Below are positions 34,101 to 41,935 of a stretch of DNA of 64,000 nt, piece by piece. The stretch spans positions 186,001 through 250,000 of the forward strand of contig DBMR01000011.1 in the NCBI GenBank assembly GCA_002298785.1. The letters run 5' to 3'. This DNA comes from Verrucomicrobia subdivision 3 bacterium UBA693. Its GTDB lineage: Bacteria > Verrucomicrobiota > Verrucomicrobiia > Limisphaerales > UBA8199. The notes beneath the pieces are model-generated. The model was not told where the DNA came from and ran no database searches. It saw only the letters and a program-made list of their open reading frames with translations. Position numbers and translations under genes: made by a program. The number at the start of each line of letters is the position of its first letter. Position 1 is the stretch's first letter.

Positions 34101-37040
34101 GTCATCGCTAAAGCTATTTCCGTCGCCATTCCCGCCGTTACCACCCACGGCACGATTATTGACGAAGCTGCATCCGGCAACTACCAGGGTTAGCCCCTCG
34201 GTGTAGATCGCACCGCCAAGCCCGGCGCCGCCTCCGCCGGGACCACCGTTCCGCCCCGGCCCACGCGCCTCGCCGGCGCCGCCTTGAATTCGGTTACCGA
34301 CGAACACGCAATTCGTCACAAAGAGAGCGGAATCACCACCAAAATTCGCCACCGCACCGCCAAAGGAATTGACCGTGAAACTATTGGAGACGACACAGCT
34401 CTCGAGGATGGTCGAGCCGATGTTAAGCAGACTCGCTCCAGCGTTTACCGAAAACCCATTGATCAATTGCAGGCCGCTGATCCGATTAGTCGTTTGTGGG
34501 CCCAGGTAAAAAAGCGGCTGAGTCCCAGCGCCATTGATGGCCAGGTTATTCGTGCCCGGCCCCAGAATGGTCGTATTAGCCACCACCGTTGGCAGCGCGG
34601 TTGCCAGCGTTATCACACCTTTCACCGCGAAAGTGATATAACTTTGCGAACCAGCAAGGTTACCGCGAAGGATCGCTTCGCGCAGCGAACCTGGACCGGA
34701 ATCCGCGAGGGTGGTCACCACATTCGTCACCGCGGAGTTGAAATCATAAAGCCAGGCGCCCCGGCCAAAAGTGCTGATGGCGAGCACATTTCCAACCGGA
34801 TCGTACTGGGCGTCGAAGACGGGGGCATTGGGGAGGTTCATTCCCAGCGTCTTCCACACTCCAGGTGTAGCGGTGCGCATGATGTAGGCGCCGAGATCGG
34901 TCCCGACAACGATGGCGTTACCAGCGGGCAACGTCAGAAACTCGACCGTGTGAAAAGTGCCAACACCGACCAGATTGCCGGTGAGATCGGTCCAACTCGC
35001 GCCGGCATTGGGCGTAAGGTAGACCTTGGTGGTGCCAACGACGTAGGCGGTGTACCAATTACCAGGATCGAGCACGATGCCCTGCACGTTTCCACCCGGA
35101 AAGGATGCAGGTACGGCGGCGAGCGAACCGCCGGCATTTGTGCGCGCCAGCACGGTGCTCCCTGAGCCGACATAAATCACATCCGGATTCACTACGCCTC
35201 CGGATTTTCCACCATACGCCATCCTCACCGGACTGTTGGCTACGGCGGTGGACAAACGGGAAACGGTGTTGCCCTGATCCAGCGATTCATAAACACCGTT
35301 ACCGGCGCCGAACAGCAACCGCACCGGATTGACAGCATTCAGCGCGATGGGATTAACAAACTGGCCGGACATTCCCGGGGCACCTCCGAGAGGGCTTAAC
35401 GCCGGGTAAACGCGGGAAAGTTGCACGTTATTGGTGTAGGTCGCCCGAAAGAAACCGGCGATGTTTTGGGAACTGCCGTAACGAATCGACCGACCCGACA
35501 GACTGGTGACGTCCACCGCCGCATCGCCCCCGTCGCCATTGCTGGTTTTATTCCACAACGGCCAACCCACCGTCGCCTGTTCCTGAAAACCGGTGTCCTG
35601 CGCGCCCCCGATGAAGGCTTTCGCGAGGCGATCGTACGCCATCGAGTGCATTTCGGAATTCTGCAAATTCGCGTTGAGGGAGCGCCAAAGCGAACTGGTG
35701 CCGTTATCGCCGGTATTGGCGATAGGCAACTCATAAATGCCGCCGTCATCGCCCTCGATCAATCGCCCCACCGAGTTGAAGGTCAACGCGCGCGAATCGG
35801 TATGCGGCGCTGTTCCAACGCCCGTGCCGTTGGTGCTCGAGATCGGGATCCACTGAGTTCCAGCCGGCAGGGACGCGTCGCCGCGCACCACCCGACCGCT
35901 ATAGGGGAAGTTGGCGCGAACAAAGAGCCCGGAAAGATATACCAGATTGGGATTGGAAGGATCCGCGGTGAAGCCATTGAAGAGCGAGCTCGCATTGGCG
36001 GTCACTGAATCCATCTGGGTCCAGTTCGTGCCCTGGTTGGTCGAACGATATACGCGCGAGATATTCCCGGTTAATTCCGCCGCGTACACCACATTGGTTC
36101 CATTCCCGTTGAAAACACTGAGCGCGACGGAACCGGCGCTGAGACCGGCCACCCCGGCGGTCACATTCACCCAGTTCTCACCGGAATTGTCCGTGCGATA
36201 CACTCCATTCGCCGCGACATGGGCATAGAAGCGAGCCTGGTTTCCCGGGTCGGGCGCCAGGTGCGTGACGGCCCCGGCGGGCAAGCCCGTTCCGAAGCCG
36301 GACATATTGGTGAAGTTCGCACCCCCGTTGAGCGTGCGGTACAAGCCCGGTGAACTCCCATTATCGGTCGAGTCCACCCCGGCAAGGATCAGGTTGCCCC
36401 GTACCGCCACGCTGTAAATGCTCCGACCCGCCAGGGAGGCGGCACCCACACGTGTCCAGGTCGTGCCGCCATCCGTGGTGCGCAGCAGGCCAATCAGCGC
36501 GCCGCCGACACTCCCAAAACTGCTGCGACGCCCCACGCCGGCCACCAGGGTCTGCCCGGTGGCATCTGTGGGATCCAGCGCCAGCGCCCCGATGGACAGC
36601 GAAAGCTGATCATCCGTTAACGGCGTCCAGCTAAGGTTGGTCGAACTGGCGTTCATACTGCGCCAAACACCGCCGTTGACCGTGCCGATATACAGTATGT
36701 CTGGGTTGCTCGGATGAGGGACAATCGCTGACACGCCTCCGGAAGTGGGATGATAAGGAACAATGTTCAAATCACCATTGGTCGTCGTTCCGGGCCCTTG
36801 CGGCCACCAGTTGAGCGACGAAAAGCTGGTATCGTAACTGAAACCCGGGAGCAAACCGGTCCGCACTTTTCCACCCTCAGGCGCGCCGACCTCGCTGGCC
36901 AGCGGAGACCGCAGGGTGGCTGGGGCCGCCACCGGTCCGATTCGCGGCGGCACCTCGCCCGCTGGTTCAGCCACAGCACGACCGCCCACAGACAGCAAGG
37001 TGATCGCGGGAACGATGACGGATTTGGTAAAGAGTTTCAT
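31158..37040 (-). CDS. Giant secreted propeller / beta-helix / LamG / PA14-like protein
   Basis: A 1960-residue exported protein. The ATG at 37040 has an AAGGA ribosome site and a signal peptide (MKLFTKSVIVPAITLLSV, cut near AVAE). Residues of about 90-765 form sialidase-like propeller blades with Asp boxes (TTDGGTTWTRV, STNQGTNWTQM, TPNAGASWTDL). Residues 790-1440 are beta-helix repeats interrupted at about 960-1080 by a Gly-rich tract. A LamG/concanavalin-like domain follows at about 1450-1650 (LQGDFTVSAWIFPR), then a PA14-like domain at about 1690-1890 (YTFGFASDDGAQLRLRG). The C-terminus ends AQFFRVAQ. It is a cell-surface or released carbohydrate-binding or degrading protein; no catalytic site is proven. 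It is related in style to the gene at the left edge. Confidence 0.9.
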   Translation of the reverse strand: MKLFTKSVIVPAITLLSVGGRAVAEPAGEVPPRIGPVAAPATLRSPLASEVGAPEGGKVRTGLLPGFSYDTSFSSLNWWPQGPGTTTNGDLNIVPYHPTSGGVSAIVPHPSNPDILYIGTVNGGVWRSMNASSTNLSWTPLTDDQLSLSIGALALDPTDATGQTLVAGVGRRSSFGSVGGALIGLLRTTDGGTTWTRVGAASLAGRSIYSVAVRGNLILAGVDSTDNGSSPGLYRTLNGGANFTNMSGFGTGLPAGAVTHLAPDPGNQARFYAHVAANGVYRTDNSGENWVNVTAGVAGLSAGSVALSVFNGNGTNVVYAAELTGNISRVYRSTNQGTNWTQMDSVTANASSLFNGFTADPSNPNLVYLSGLFVRANFPYSGRVVRGDASLPAGTQWIPISSTNGTGVGTAPHTDSRALTFNSVGRLIEGDDGGIYELPIANTGDNGTSSLWRSLNANLQNSEMHSMAYDRLAKAFIGGAQDTGFQEQATVGWPLWNKTSNGDGGDAAVDVTSLSGRSIRYGSSQNIAGFFRATYTNNVQLSRVYPALSPLGGAPGMSGQFVNPIALNAVNPVRLLFGAGNGVYESLDQGNTVSRLSTAVANSPVRMAYGGKSGGVVNPDVIYVGSGSTVLARTNAGGSLAAVPASFPGGNVQGIVLDPGNWYTAYVVGTTKVYLTPNAGASWTDLTGNLVGVGTFHTVEFLTLPAGNAIVVGTDLGAYIMRTATPGVWKTLGMNLPNAPVFDAQYDPVGNVLAISTFGRGAWLYDFNSAVTNVVTTLADSGPGSLREAILRGNLAGSQSYITFAVKGVITLATALPTVVANTTILGPGTNNLAINGAGTQPLFYLGPQTTNRISGLQLINGFSVNAGASLLNIGSTILESCVVSNSFTVNSFGGAVANFGGDSALFVTNCVFVGNRIQGGAGEARGPGRNGGPGGGGAGLGGAIYTEGLTLVVAGCSFVNNRAVGGNGGNGDGNSFSDDTGGVGGYPNAGSGGAVGQPGAGGGFGGGGGGGAGSFSAGFSGGAGGFGGGGGAGGARGSGGAGGANGAAGLYGGIAGGSFSSHSGGGGGGAGLGGAIFARTGVVSLVNCAFTGNLATNGVGGFGSFGGGNGAIGQGLGGAVFNLDGKVTGNNLSFSGNAAATADPDVSATTLVTTLADSGHGSLRQAIYNAAARPGVDTVTFDPSLAGGVIRLTSAALTIDDPSGPVAISAGNLPSGIAISGEGARRAFEVSPGSTVTLDALTVSNCFSDMGAGTVTGGDLRITRCTFNANSAQYVGGVYNYSSTATLTILSSTFSGNSASVLDGAIFSYGPLEIRHSTIVSNTSVSAGGGVRFNNTAILSHNLVARNSSPFQPDVGLQPGGNYVVAGYNLVGDGSGSGLADGVNGNRVGAAGAPIDPKLGALRDNGGLTFTHALLGGSPASDAGDPLLSGFRLLDQRGYPRVANDRVDIGAVEGGLHAFYPFDNYGSADLAGGSVASYQGSPSGPWFNSDHRGQPVSAIALNDFVNGTAFGTNNYYLLTAPHDPTNSNRGLGLQGDFTVSAWIFPRVIGGWKIVLGTTTTPGGSGTPVFGLLNNHAYAAFWNNDLPGSIAINAGQWTHLAWTYNSHGGQMALYVNGRLDTSAVGRPNTTLDANMLLGFSAALANSYFQGFIDEFAIFGEALSASQIAQLAAPNGIQPNAILPAPVLSPGLVPDSCGWNVREIYAHTNDPSLMPYDLPSAEFVANSPDSGVAINYSSSVINRYDSKYNSPNGAYFPGATLYASDNLTPQGLINGDDDYFVLAAATTIQVAVEDDYTFGFASDDGAQLRLRGAAFISSTRLDANNPADPAHRGGTLSYPGNTANSKTLGVTHLTPGSYDVEYLSWEVTGGTFSEVFAARGAKTTIDSSFRLLSPTLFAVHPTLTLVPVASASVGVVWSPTSPCDHLQSATNADGPWTDVPGAFSGKILPASSGAQFFRVAQ

Positions 37041-37379
37041 TCTGGTTTCCTTGAGTGATCCAATCGGTGAGAGAAAAGCGCCGGCCAACGGGTGCGGCCA
37101 TCCGGACCGCTGGGATGGCCAACGGCCTGCAAAATCATGGCGCAGCTATTCTTTTTTCTTAAGTTTGGAATCGCGTAAACTCATCTTAGTTCCCACGCCA
37201 GTCAAGAGACGATTTTACCCCCTCCGAATGCGCCCTGCCCTGTCGGTTACCGCGAGACTGCCTGCCGTCGAAGGCGATCAGTCTACTGGCGGCGACTCGC
37301 TTTCAACCGGCGGTTCGGACCTCCTCCTTGACTTTGAACACTTCTGACGGAAGGGTAACTCCACAAAGGACCCCAAATT
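37041..37379. other. Divergent intergenic region
   Basis: About 340 bases with ribosome sites for the genes on both sides (AAGGA for the giant protein, AAAGGA for the small membrane protein). A short AT-rich stretch near 37140-37200 may hold promoters. No further gene is seen. Confidence 0.4.
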
Positions 37380-37538
37380 ATGAGTAAAGTGGTGCTGATC
37401 ATTCTGGCAATTCTGCTCCCTCCTCTCGCAGTCTATCTGAAGACCAAGGCCGCCAAAGACACGATCATCAATATCGTGCTGTGCTTCTTCTTCTGGATTC
37501 CCGGAGTGCTCCACGCGCTCTACCTCATCCTGAAGTAG
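37380..37538 (+). CDS. Pmp3/YqaE-family small membrane protein (52 aa)
   Basis: ATG 37380 to TAG 37538 encodes 52 residues: MSKVVLIILAILLPPLAVYL, then KTKAAKDTIINIVLC, then FFFWIPGVLHALYLILK. Two membrane helices are joined by a short charged loop. The LPPLAVY and WIPGVLHALY signatures are those of the UPF0057/Pmp3 family, small stress-related proteolipids of the inner membrane. An AAAGGA ribosome site sits 9 bases upstream. It stands alone between a giant surface-protein gene (divergent) and the TssBC-like gene (convergent). Confidence 0.9.
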   Translation: MSKVVLIILAILLPPLAVYLKTKAAKDTIINIVLCFFFWIPGVLHALYLILK

Positions 37539-37630
37539 GTGCGGTTGGAGCGAAGATCGGGCGACTCGGGTGCTTCAGCCGACCTGCCGACGGCAGCTTC
37601 GAATCGGAAATGATTTGAACGCGCCGGCGG

Positions 37631-39106
37631 CTATTCCCCGCTCCCCAACGGAAGGGCGCGGCCAGCCAGAGACTGCAGGCGCATCATGCGCACCGCGTCG
37701 CGTCCGCGGATGGATTGAACCGGCATCAGGCCACGACTCAGAATGGCTTCCGCGGCGCAGTCGTTCAGCCACGCTTCCGCGTCGGGCATGACCCGGGTTT
37801 CCCCGTTTTCAGTGAACTTATGCACCGGCAAATCCCCGAGTTCTCCATAGCCTCCCGCGGCAAAATCCCAGCCGTCGGCCTGGAAGGCGCTGGCGAGCAG
37901 GTAACCGCAAATGATGGCCGGATTTCCCCACAAATAATGTTCGTGCGGTGCGCCCGGCGGCAGCTCCTCGAAGGGCCAGGTTTCGAGGACCTCGCTGCCT
38001 TTTCCGTAGGGCTGACGCAGGAGAAATCGGGGCAAAGCCAGGCCGGCATATTGTGCCGCAGGTAACTTGCGCAAGGCTTGCCAGGCTTCCTGCATTCCGG
38101 GCTCAAGCGGCAGTTTCCAGTCGTCCGGGTCCGGATGCGCGGCGAACGAATCGGCGCCCACCCAGCGCGGGCTGGCGCCGGCCAGGACCTGCGCACCGAC
38201 CGAAGCGGCAACTTGCGCCAACCGCCCCAGCAGGTCGACATCAGCGACTGTGGCGTCGAAGGTGTGCAAGACGAGCCAGGCCGCCCAAGGGTACTCTTCC
38301 GCTTGGCGGCGTATCGTCTGGAAGAGGCCGCTCGCGGCAAGGGATTCTTGCGCCGACAAATCGGTCGCCAATTCTTCCTTCGAGATATCGAGCAGGAATA
38401 ACTTGAGGTTCTCTTCCGCCCCAAAATTTCGGACCAGCAAATCCAAACCTCGCCACGTCGCTTCGAGCGCCTGAAAATCCGGATGATGCAGCAGATTGTT
38501 CAACTGCCGGGCCAACTCCAGATCCAGGACCGAGCTCATGGCCGCCTGTTCCGCCGTGGGCGCGGGCACGCCGCTCGATCCCACAGCGCTCCGGATTAGC
38601 TCATTCAGGCCCGGCACACCTTTGGGCGCTGCGGCTGGAGTTGGAACCGGCGAAGCTCCACCGAGGAGCCGCGCCATGGTGTCTTCGTTCGACTCCGCCA
38701 CGGAATTTTTCGGTGCCATCGCCGCACCTCCCGCGCCCCCTGGTTTCCCCATGCGTTTAAGCTGATCCACCAGGTCGGCCAGCGGTGGGACGCGTTTCAA
38801 GAGTTCGTCGGCATGAAAATCCTCCAGGGCGGTGAACGGCAAATCCACGACCTCCCCCGGGCTCGGCCCAAGCGACAACTTCAAGGCGGCGGCCTGGCTG
38901 GCCATGACCTGGTCACGATTGTCGAGGTCGATCCTCCAAATCCGCCGTCCCGCCAGACCTTCGCGGCGGCCCCGACTCTTTCTCCCGGAAAAATCTCCCA
39001 CCACCGCCAGGCAGAAAGGCGACTCCGGATCGCGCGGCGCCCGCGCGCCGCCAGGTTTTGTGGACATCTCGAATTGCAGGTTGCCAGACGAGATTCTTGC
39101 ACTCAT
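37631..39106 (-). CDS. TssB-TssC (T6SS sheath-like) fusion protein
   Basis: A 491-residue protein. Residues 28-125 resemble the small sheath subunit TssB (PFCLAVVGDFSGRKSRG, IDLDNRDQVMA, LPFTALEDFHADELLKRVP). A Pro/Ala-rich linker follows, and from about 195 on it resembles the large subunit TssC (HPDFQALEATWRGLDLLVRN, ENLKLFLLDISKEEL, EYPWAAWLVL, ARFLLRQPYG-like). Normal TssB is about 165 and TssC about 490 residues as separate proteins; here both are shortened and joined. No other secretion-system genes are in the window. It begins 3 bases after the gpsA stop, so it is cotranscribed with plsY-gpsA. Whether it forms a sheath is unknown. Confidence 0.75.
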   Translation of the reverse strand: MSARISSGNLQFEMSTKPGGARAPRDPESPFCLAVVGDFSGRKSRGRREGLAGRRIWRIDLDNRDQVMASQAAALKLSLGPSPGEVVDLPFTALEDFHADELLKRVPPLADLVDQLKRMGKPGGAGGAAMAPKNSVAESNEDTMARLLGGASPVPTPAAAPKGVPGLNELIRSAVGSSGVPAPTAEQAAMSSVLDLELARQLNNLLHHPDFQALEATWRGLDLLVRNFGAEENLKLFLLDISKEELATDLSAQESLAASGLFQTIRRQAEEYPWAAWLVLHTFDATVADVDLLGRLAQVAASVGAQVLAGASPRWVGADSFAAHPDPDDWKLPLEPGMQEAWQALRKLPAAQYAGLALPRFLLRQPYGKGSEVLETWPFEELPPGAPHEHYLWGNPAIICGYLLASAFQADGWDFAAGGYGELGDLPVHKFTENGETRVMPDAEAWLNDCAAEAILSRGLMPVQSIRGRDAVRMMRLQSLAGRALPLGSGE

Positions 39107-39109
39107 AAG

Positions 39110-40093
39110 CTATAGGTTTTCCGGTTTCGGATCGCGCGACATCAGGTCCCGGACACTGCGCGCGACATCCTTGCCCTGGTAGAGCATAGCATAGATTTCG
39201 TCGATCAGCGGCGTGACGACCTGCCGAAAGCGGGCCAACTGGTAGGCCGCCCGAGCCGTTGGATAACCTTCGGCCACCGCAATCATGCTGGCGGCGATGT
39301 CGGCGGGCTTCTCGCCTTTACCGACGCGCTCGCCAAAACCGCGGTTGCGGCTGTGCCGCGAAAAGCAGGTCACCATCAAATCCCCGAGGCCGCTCAAACC
39401 GGTGAACGTCTCCGGCTGTGCGCCGCACGCCACGCCCACCCGGCGAATTTCGACAATCGCTCGCGTGACCAACGCGGCTTTCGAGTTGTCGCCAAAGCCG
39501 AGGCCGTCGCCAATGCCGGCCGCCACCGCAATCACATTCTTGAGCGATCCACCGAGCTCCACGCCCAGCAAATCCGGGCTGGTATAAACGCGGAAGCTTG
39601 GCCGGTTGAAAATGGTTTGCACGGCAGCCGCCGCCTCCGCGTTCCGGCTTGCGGCCACAATCGCGGTGGGGATATCGCGGGCCACTTCAATGGCAAAAGT
39701 TGGTCCCGAGAGCGCGACGCATTGGGCGTGCGGCGCGGTTTGCTCGAGGATCCCGCTCATGGTCAGGTGGCTCTCGTACTCGATGCCTTTGGTGACGCTC
39801 ACCACGGTGCCGTTGAAGGCGTCCAGGCTTTTGGTCACGCTACGGAAAGCCTGCGAAGGGACGGCCACCAGGACCAACTCGGCGGAAGAGACCGCGCGCT
39901 GGAGGTCCGGTTCGAGGGCGATATCCGGCGGCACGGGAATTCCCGGCAGGAACCGCTCATTGCGCCCGGTCTTCCTGATTTCCTCCAAATCCTCCCGCAA
40001 ATGTCCCCACAAGGTGACGTGCGCGCCGCCGGCATGCAGCAGGCGGGCCAGCGCGGTGCCCCAGGCACCAGCGCCTAAAACGGTGATATTCAT
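39110..40093 (-). CDS. gpsA: Glycerol-3-phosphate dehydrogenase [NAD(P)+]
   Basis: A 327-residue protein with the N-terminal dinucleotide motif ITVLGAGAWGTALA (residues 3-16) and the catalytic Lys region GGSLKNVIAVAAGIGDGLGFGDN. TGLSGLGDLMVTCFS is the family signature. It reduces dihydroxyacetone phosphate to sn-glycerol 3-phosphate for phospholipid synthesis. The ATG at 40093 overlaps the plsY stop codon by four bases (ATGA), so the two are translationally coupled. The frame is open further upstream, but that part lies inside plsY. Confidence 0.96.
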   Translation of the reverse strand: MNITVLGAGAWGTALARLLHAGGAHVTLWGHLREDLEEIRKTGRNERFLPGIPVPPDIALEPDLQRAVSSAELVLVAVPSQAFRSVTKSLDAFNGTVVSVTKGIEYESHLTMSGILEQTAPHAQCVALSGPTFAIEVARDIPTAIVAASRNAEAAAAVQTIFNRPSFRVYTSPDLLGVELGGSLKNVIAVAAGIGDGLGFGDNSKAALVTRAIVEIRRVGVACGAQPETFTGLSGLGDLMVTCFSRHSRNRGFGERVGKGEKPADIAASMIAVAEGYPTARAAYQLARFRQVVTPLIDEIYAMLYQGKDVARSVRDLMSRDPKPENL

Positions 40094-40758
40094 GATTTGG
40101 ATGCGCCGGAGGCGGCGGCTTTTCGAAAAACGATTTTGCTTTCGGTGCCGTTCAGCAGCCGTTGGATGTTGGCTTTGTGTTTGTAAATGGCGAGCGCCGC
40201 CATGCTGCCGGTCACCACGATGCGCGTGACGCTTTCGCCCGTGAGCCAGGCGGCAAACGGCAGCGTGAACGACGCCAGCATGGACGCCAGCGAAACGTAG
40301 CGCGTGAGCGCCACCACGATCAGCCACACGGCCAGGATGATTAGCAACGAATACGGTACCATCGCCACCAGCACCCCGGCAGACGTCGCGATGCCCTTGC
40401 CGCCTTTGAAATTCAGCCAGCAGGTGTAGTTATGCCCGATCACGGCGCAGACGGCCGAAAGAATCAGGCCGACATCGCGCGCGCCTTCCCCAAAGCTTGA
40501 GGCCAGGAGCTGAAAAATCAGCGGCGTTACCACCCGCACGGCGATCCAGCCTTTCGCCGCGTCCACCAGCATCACCAGGACTCCCGGACCTTTGCCCAGG
40601 TAGCGAAAGACGTTGGTCGCGCCGATGTTCCCGCTGCCAACCTTCCGGATATCGATGCCTTCGGCTTTGCCGACGAGAAAGCCGGTGGGGATCGAGCCCA
40701 TGAGGTAGGCCGCCACGGCCACCACCAGATATACCAGGATATGAGTCAAAACGAACAC
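40090..40758 (-). CDS. plsY: Glycerol-3-phosphate acyltransferase PlsY
   Basis: A 222-residue inner-membrane protein with several hydrophobic helices. Family motifs are YLMGSIPTGFLVGKAEGIDIR, GSGNIGATNV, VGHNY-like IGHNYTCWLNFKGGKGIATS, and a cytoplasmic basic C-terminus. It transfers an acyl group from acyl phosphate to glycerol 3-phosphate. Translation starts at GTG 40758. It heads the plsY-gpsA-TssBC-like operon and is divergent from the Gfo/Idh gene (81-base gap). Confidence 0.95.
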   Translation of the reverse strand: MFVLTHILVYLVVAVAAYLMGSIPTGFLVGKAEGIDIRKVGSGNIGATNVFRYLGKGPGVLVMLVDAAKGWIAVRVVTPLIFQLLASSFGEGARDVGLILSAVCAVIGHNYTCWLNFKGGKGIATSAGVLVAMVPYSLLIILAVWLIVVALTRYVSLASMLASFTLPFAAWLTGESVTRIVVTGSMAALAIYKHKANIQRLLNGTESKIVFRKAAASGASKS

Positions 40759-40839
40759 GAGGTCTACTTTTTAATGGTATGGGCGGAACTTTAAAGTCCA
40801 AAGTTGTAACTCGCCCTCCCAAAATGCAAAATCGGCGGG

Positions 40840-41916
40840 ATGACAACAGTGGCAGAATCCCCCCGCCGCACCCCGGTCAAAGTAGGCGTGCTGGGCACCG
40901 GCGCGCTCGGGCAGCACCATGCGCGCATTTACGCCGAATTGGCGGCCGCAGGCCAGGTGCAGTTTATTGGCGTCTACGACGCCGTCCCGGACGTCGCCCG
41001 CAAAATTGCTGAAAAGCACCATGTCCGGGCGTTTGCTTCCGTGGCCGACCTCGTGGCGGCGGTCGAGGCGGCGAGCATCGTGACCCCCACCACCACCCAT
41101 TTCGAGCTCTCCCGGATGCTGCTCAACGCGGGACGCCATGTGCTGGTGGAAAAGCCCATGACCGACAACACCGAACAGGCGGGCGAGCTGGTGCAACTGG
41201 CGCAAAGTCTCCGGTGCGTGCTCCAGGTGGGCCACGTGGAACGCTTCAACCCGGTCTTCAATTTCCTCGATGCCGTGGCGAAGGAGCCTAAGTTCATCGA
41301 AGCCCACCGGCTCTCCCCCTACCCCGCCCGCAGCACCGATATCGGCGTCGTGCTCGATCTCATGATCCATGACCTTGACGTGATCCTGGCCTTCGTGAAA
41401 TCGCCGGTCACCAGCGTGGATGCGGTGGGCATCCCGGTGTTGAGCAAGACCGAAGACATCGCCAACGCCCGGCTGCGCTTTGCCAACGGCTGCGTCGCGA
41501 ACCTCACCGCCAGCCGCGTCAGCCCTGAGCGCATGCGCAAGATTCGCGTCTTCAGCGGCGGCGCCAACACCAGCTACATCTCCCTCGATTACCGGGCCCA
41601 GGAAGGTTACATCTACCGCATCGCCCGCGAAGGGGAATCGGAGAGTTCGCTTTTCAAGAAGCTGCTGCAGGCCAAAACCACCGCGATCGTCAGCGAATTC
41701 AACGGCCGCCGCATCGTGCGCGAGCCGGTGCCGATCACCAAAGATGAACCGCTAAAACTGGAGCTGCTCCATTTTGTGGATTGCATCCAGGAGCATCAGA
41801 CCCCTCGGGTGAGCGGCGCCTCCGCCAAGCACGCGCTCGACCTGGCGTTCGAAATCACACGCCAGATTCAAACCGCCGCGTCGGGCCAGGGCGCCGCATT
41901 GCTGCCGCCACTCTAA
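40840..41916 (+). CDS. Gfo/Idh/MocA-family oxidoreductase, probably lipid A sugar pathway
   Basis: A 358-residue NAD(P)-dependent dehydrogenase. It has the Rossmann motif GVLGTGALGQHHARIY near residue 16, the EKPMTDN motif near 104 and the catalytic-region DLMIHDLDVIL near 176. It lies 19 bases upstream of lpxB. In several phyla a Gfo/Idh gene beside lpxA or lpxB (GnnA-like) oxidises the UDP-GlcNAc 3-OH so that a 3-amino lipid A can be made. No GnnB-like aminotransferase is in the window, so that role is a suggestion. ATG 40840 follows a GGCGGG ribosome site. Confidence 0.85.
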   Translation: MTTVAESPRRTPVKVGVLGTGALGQHHARIYAELAAAGQVQFIGVYDAVPDVARKIAEKHHVRAFASVADLVAAVEAASIVTPTTTHFELSRMLLNAGRHVLVEKPMTDNTEQAGELVQLAQSLRCVLQVGHVERFNPVFNFLDAVAKEPKFIEAHRLSPYPARSTDIGVVLDLMIHDLDVILAFVKSPVTSVDAVGIPVLSKTEDIANARLRFANGCVANLTASRVSPERMRKIRVFSGGANTSYISLDYRAQEGYIYRIAREGESESSLFKKLLQAKTTAIVSEFNGRRIVREPVPITKDEPLKLELLHFVDCIQEHQTPRVSGASAKHALDLAFEITRQIQTAASGQGAALLPPL

Positions 41917-41935
41917 ACCTTCGGCGCATCCCCTC

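Noticed and set aside
37631..39106. A complete type VI secretion locus
   Set aside because: Only the sheath-like fusion is present; its neighbours are phospholipid genes and a Pmp3-like gene.
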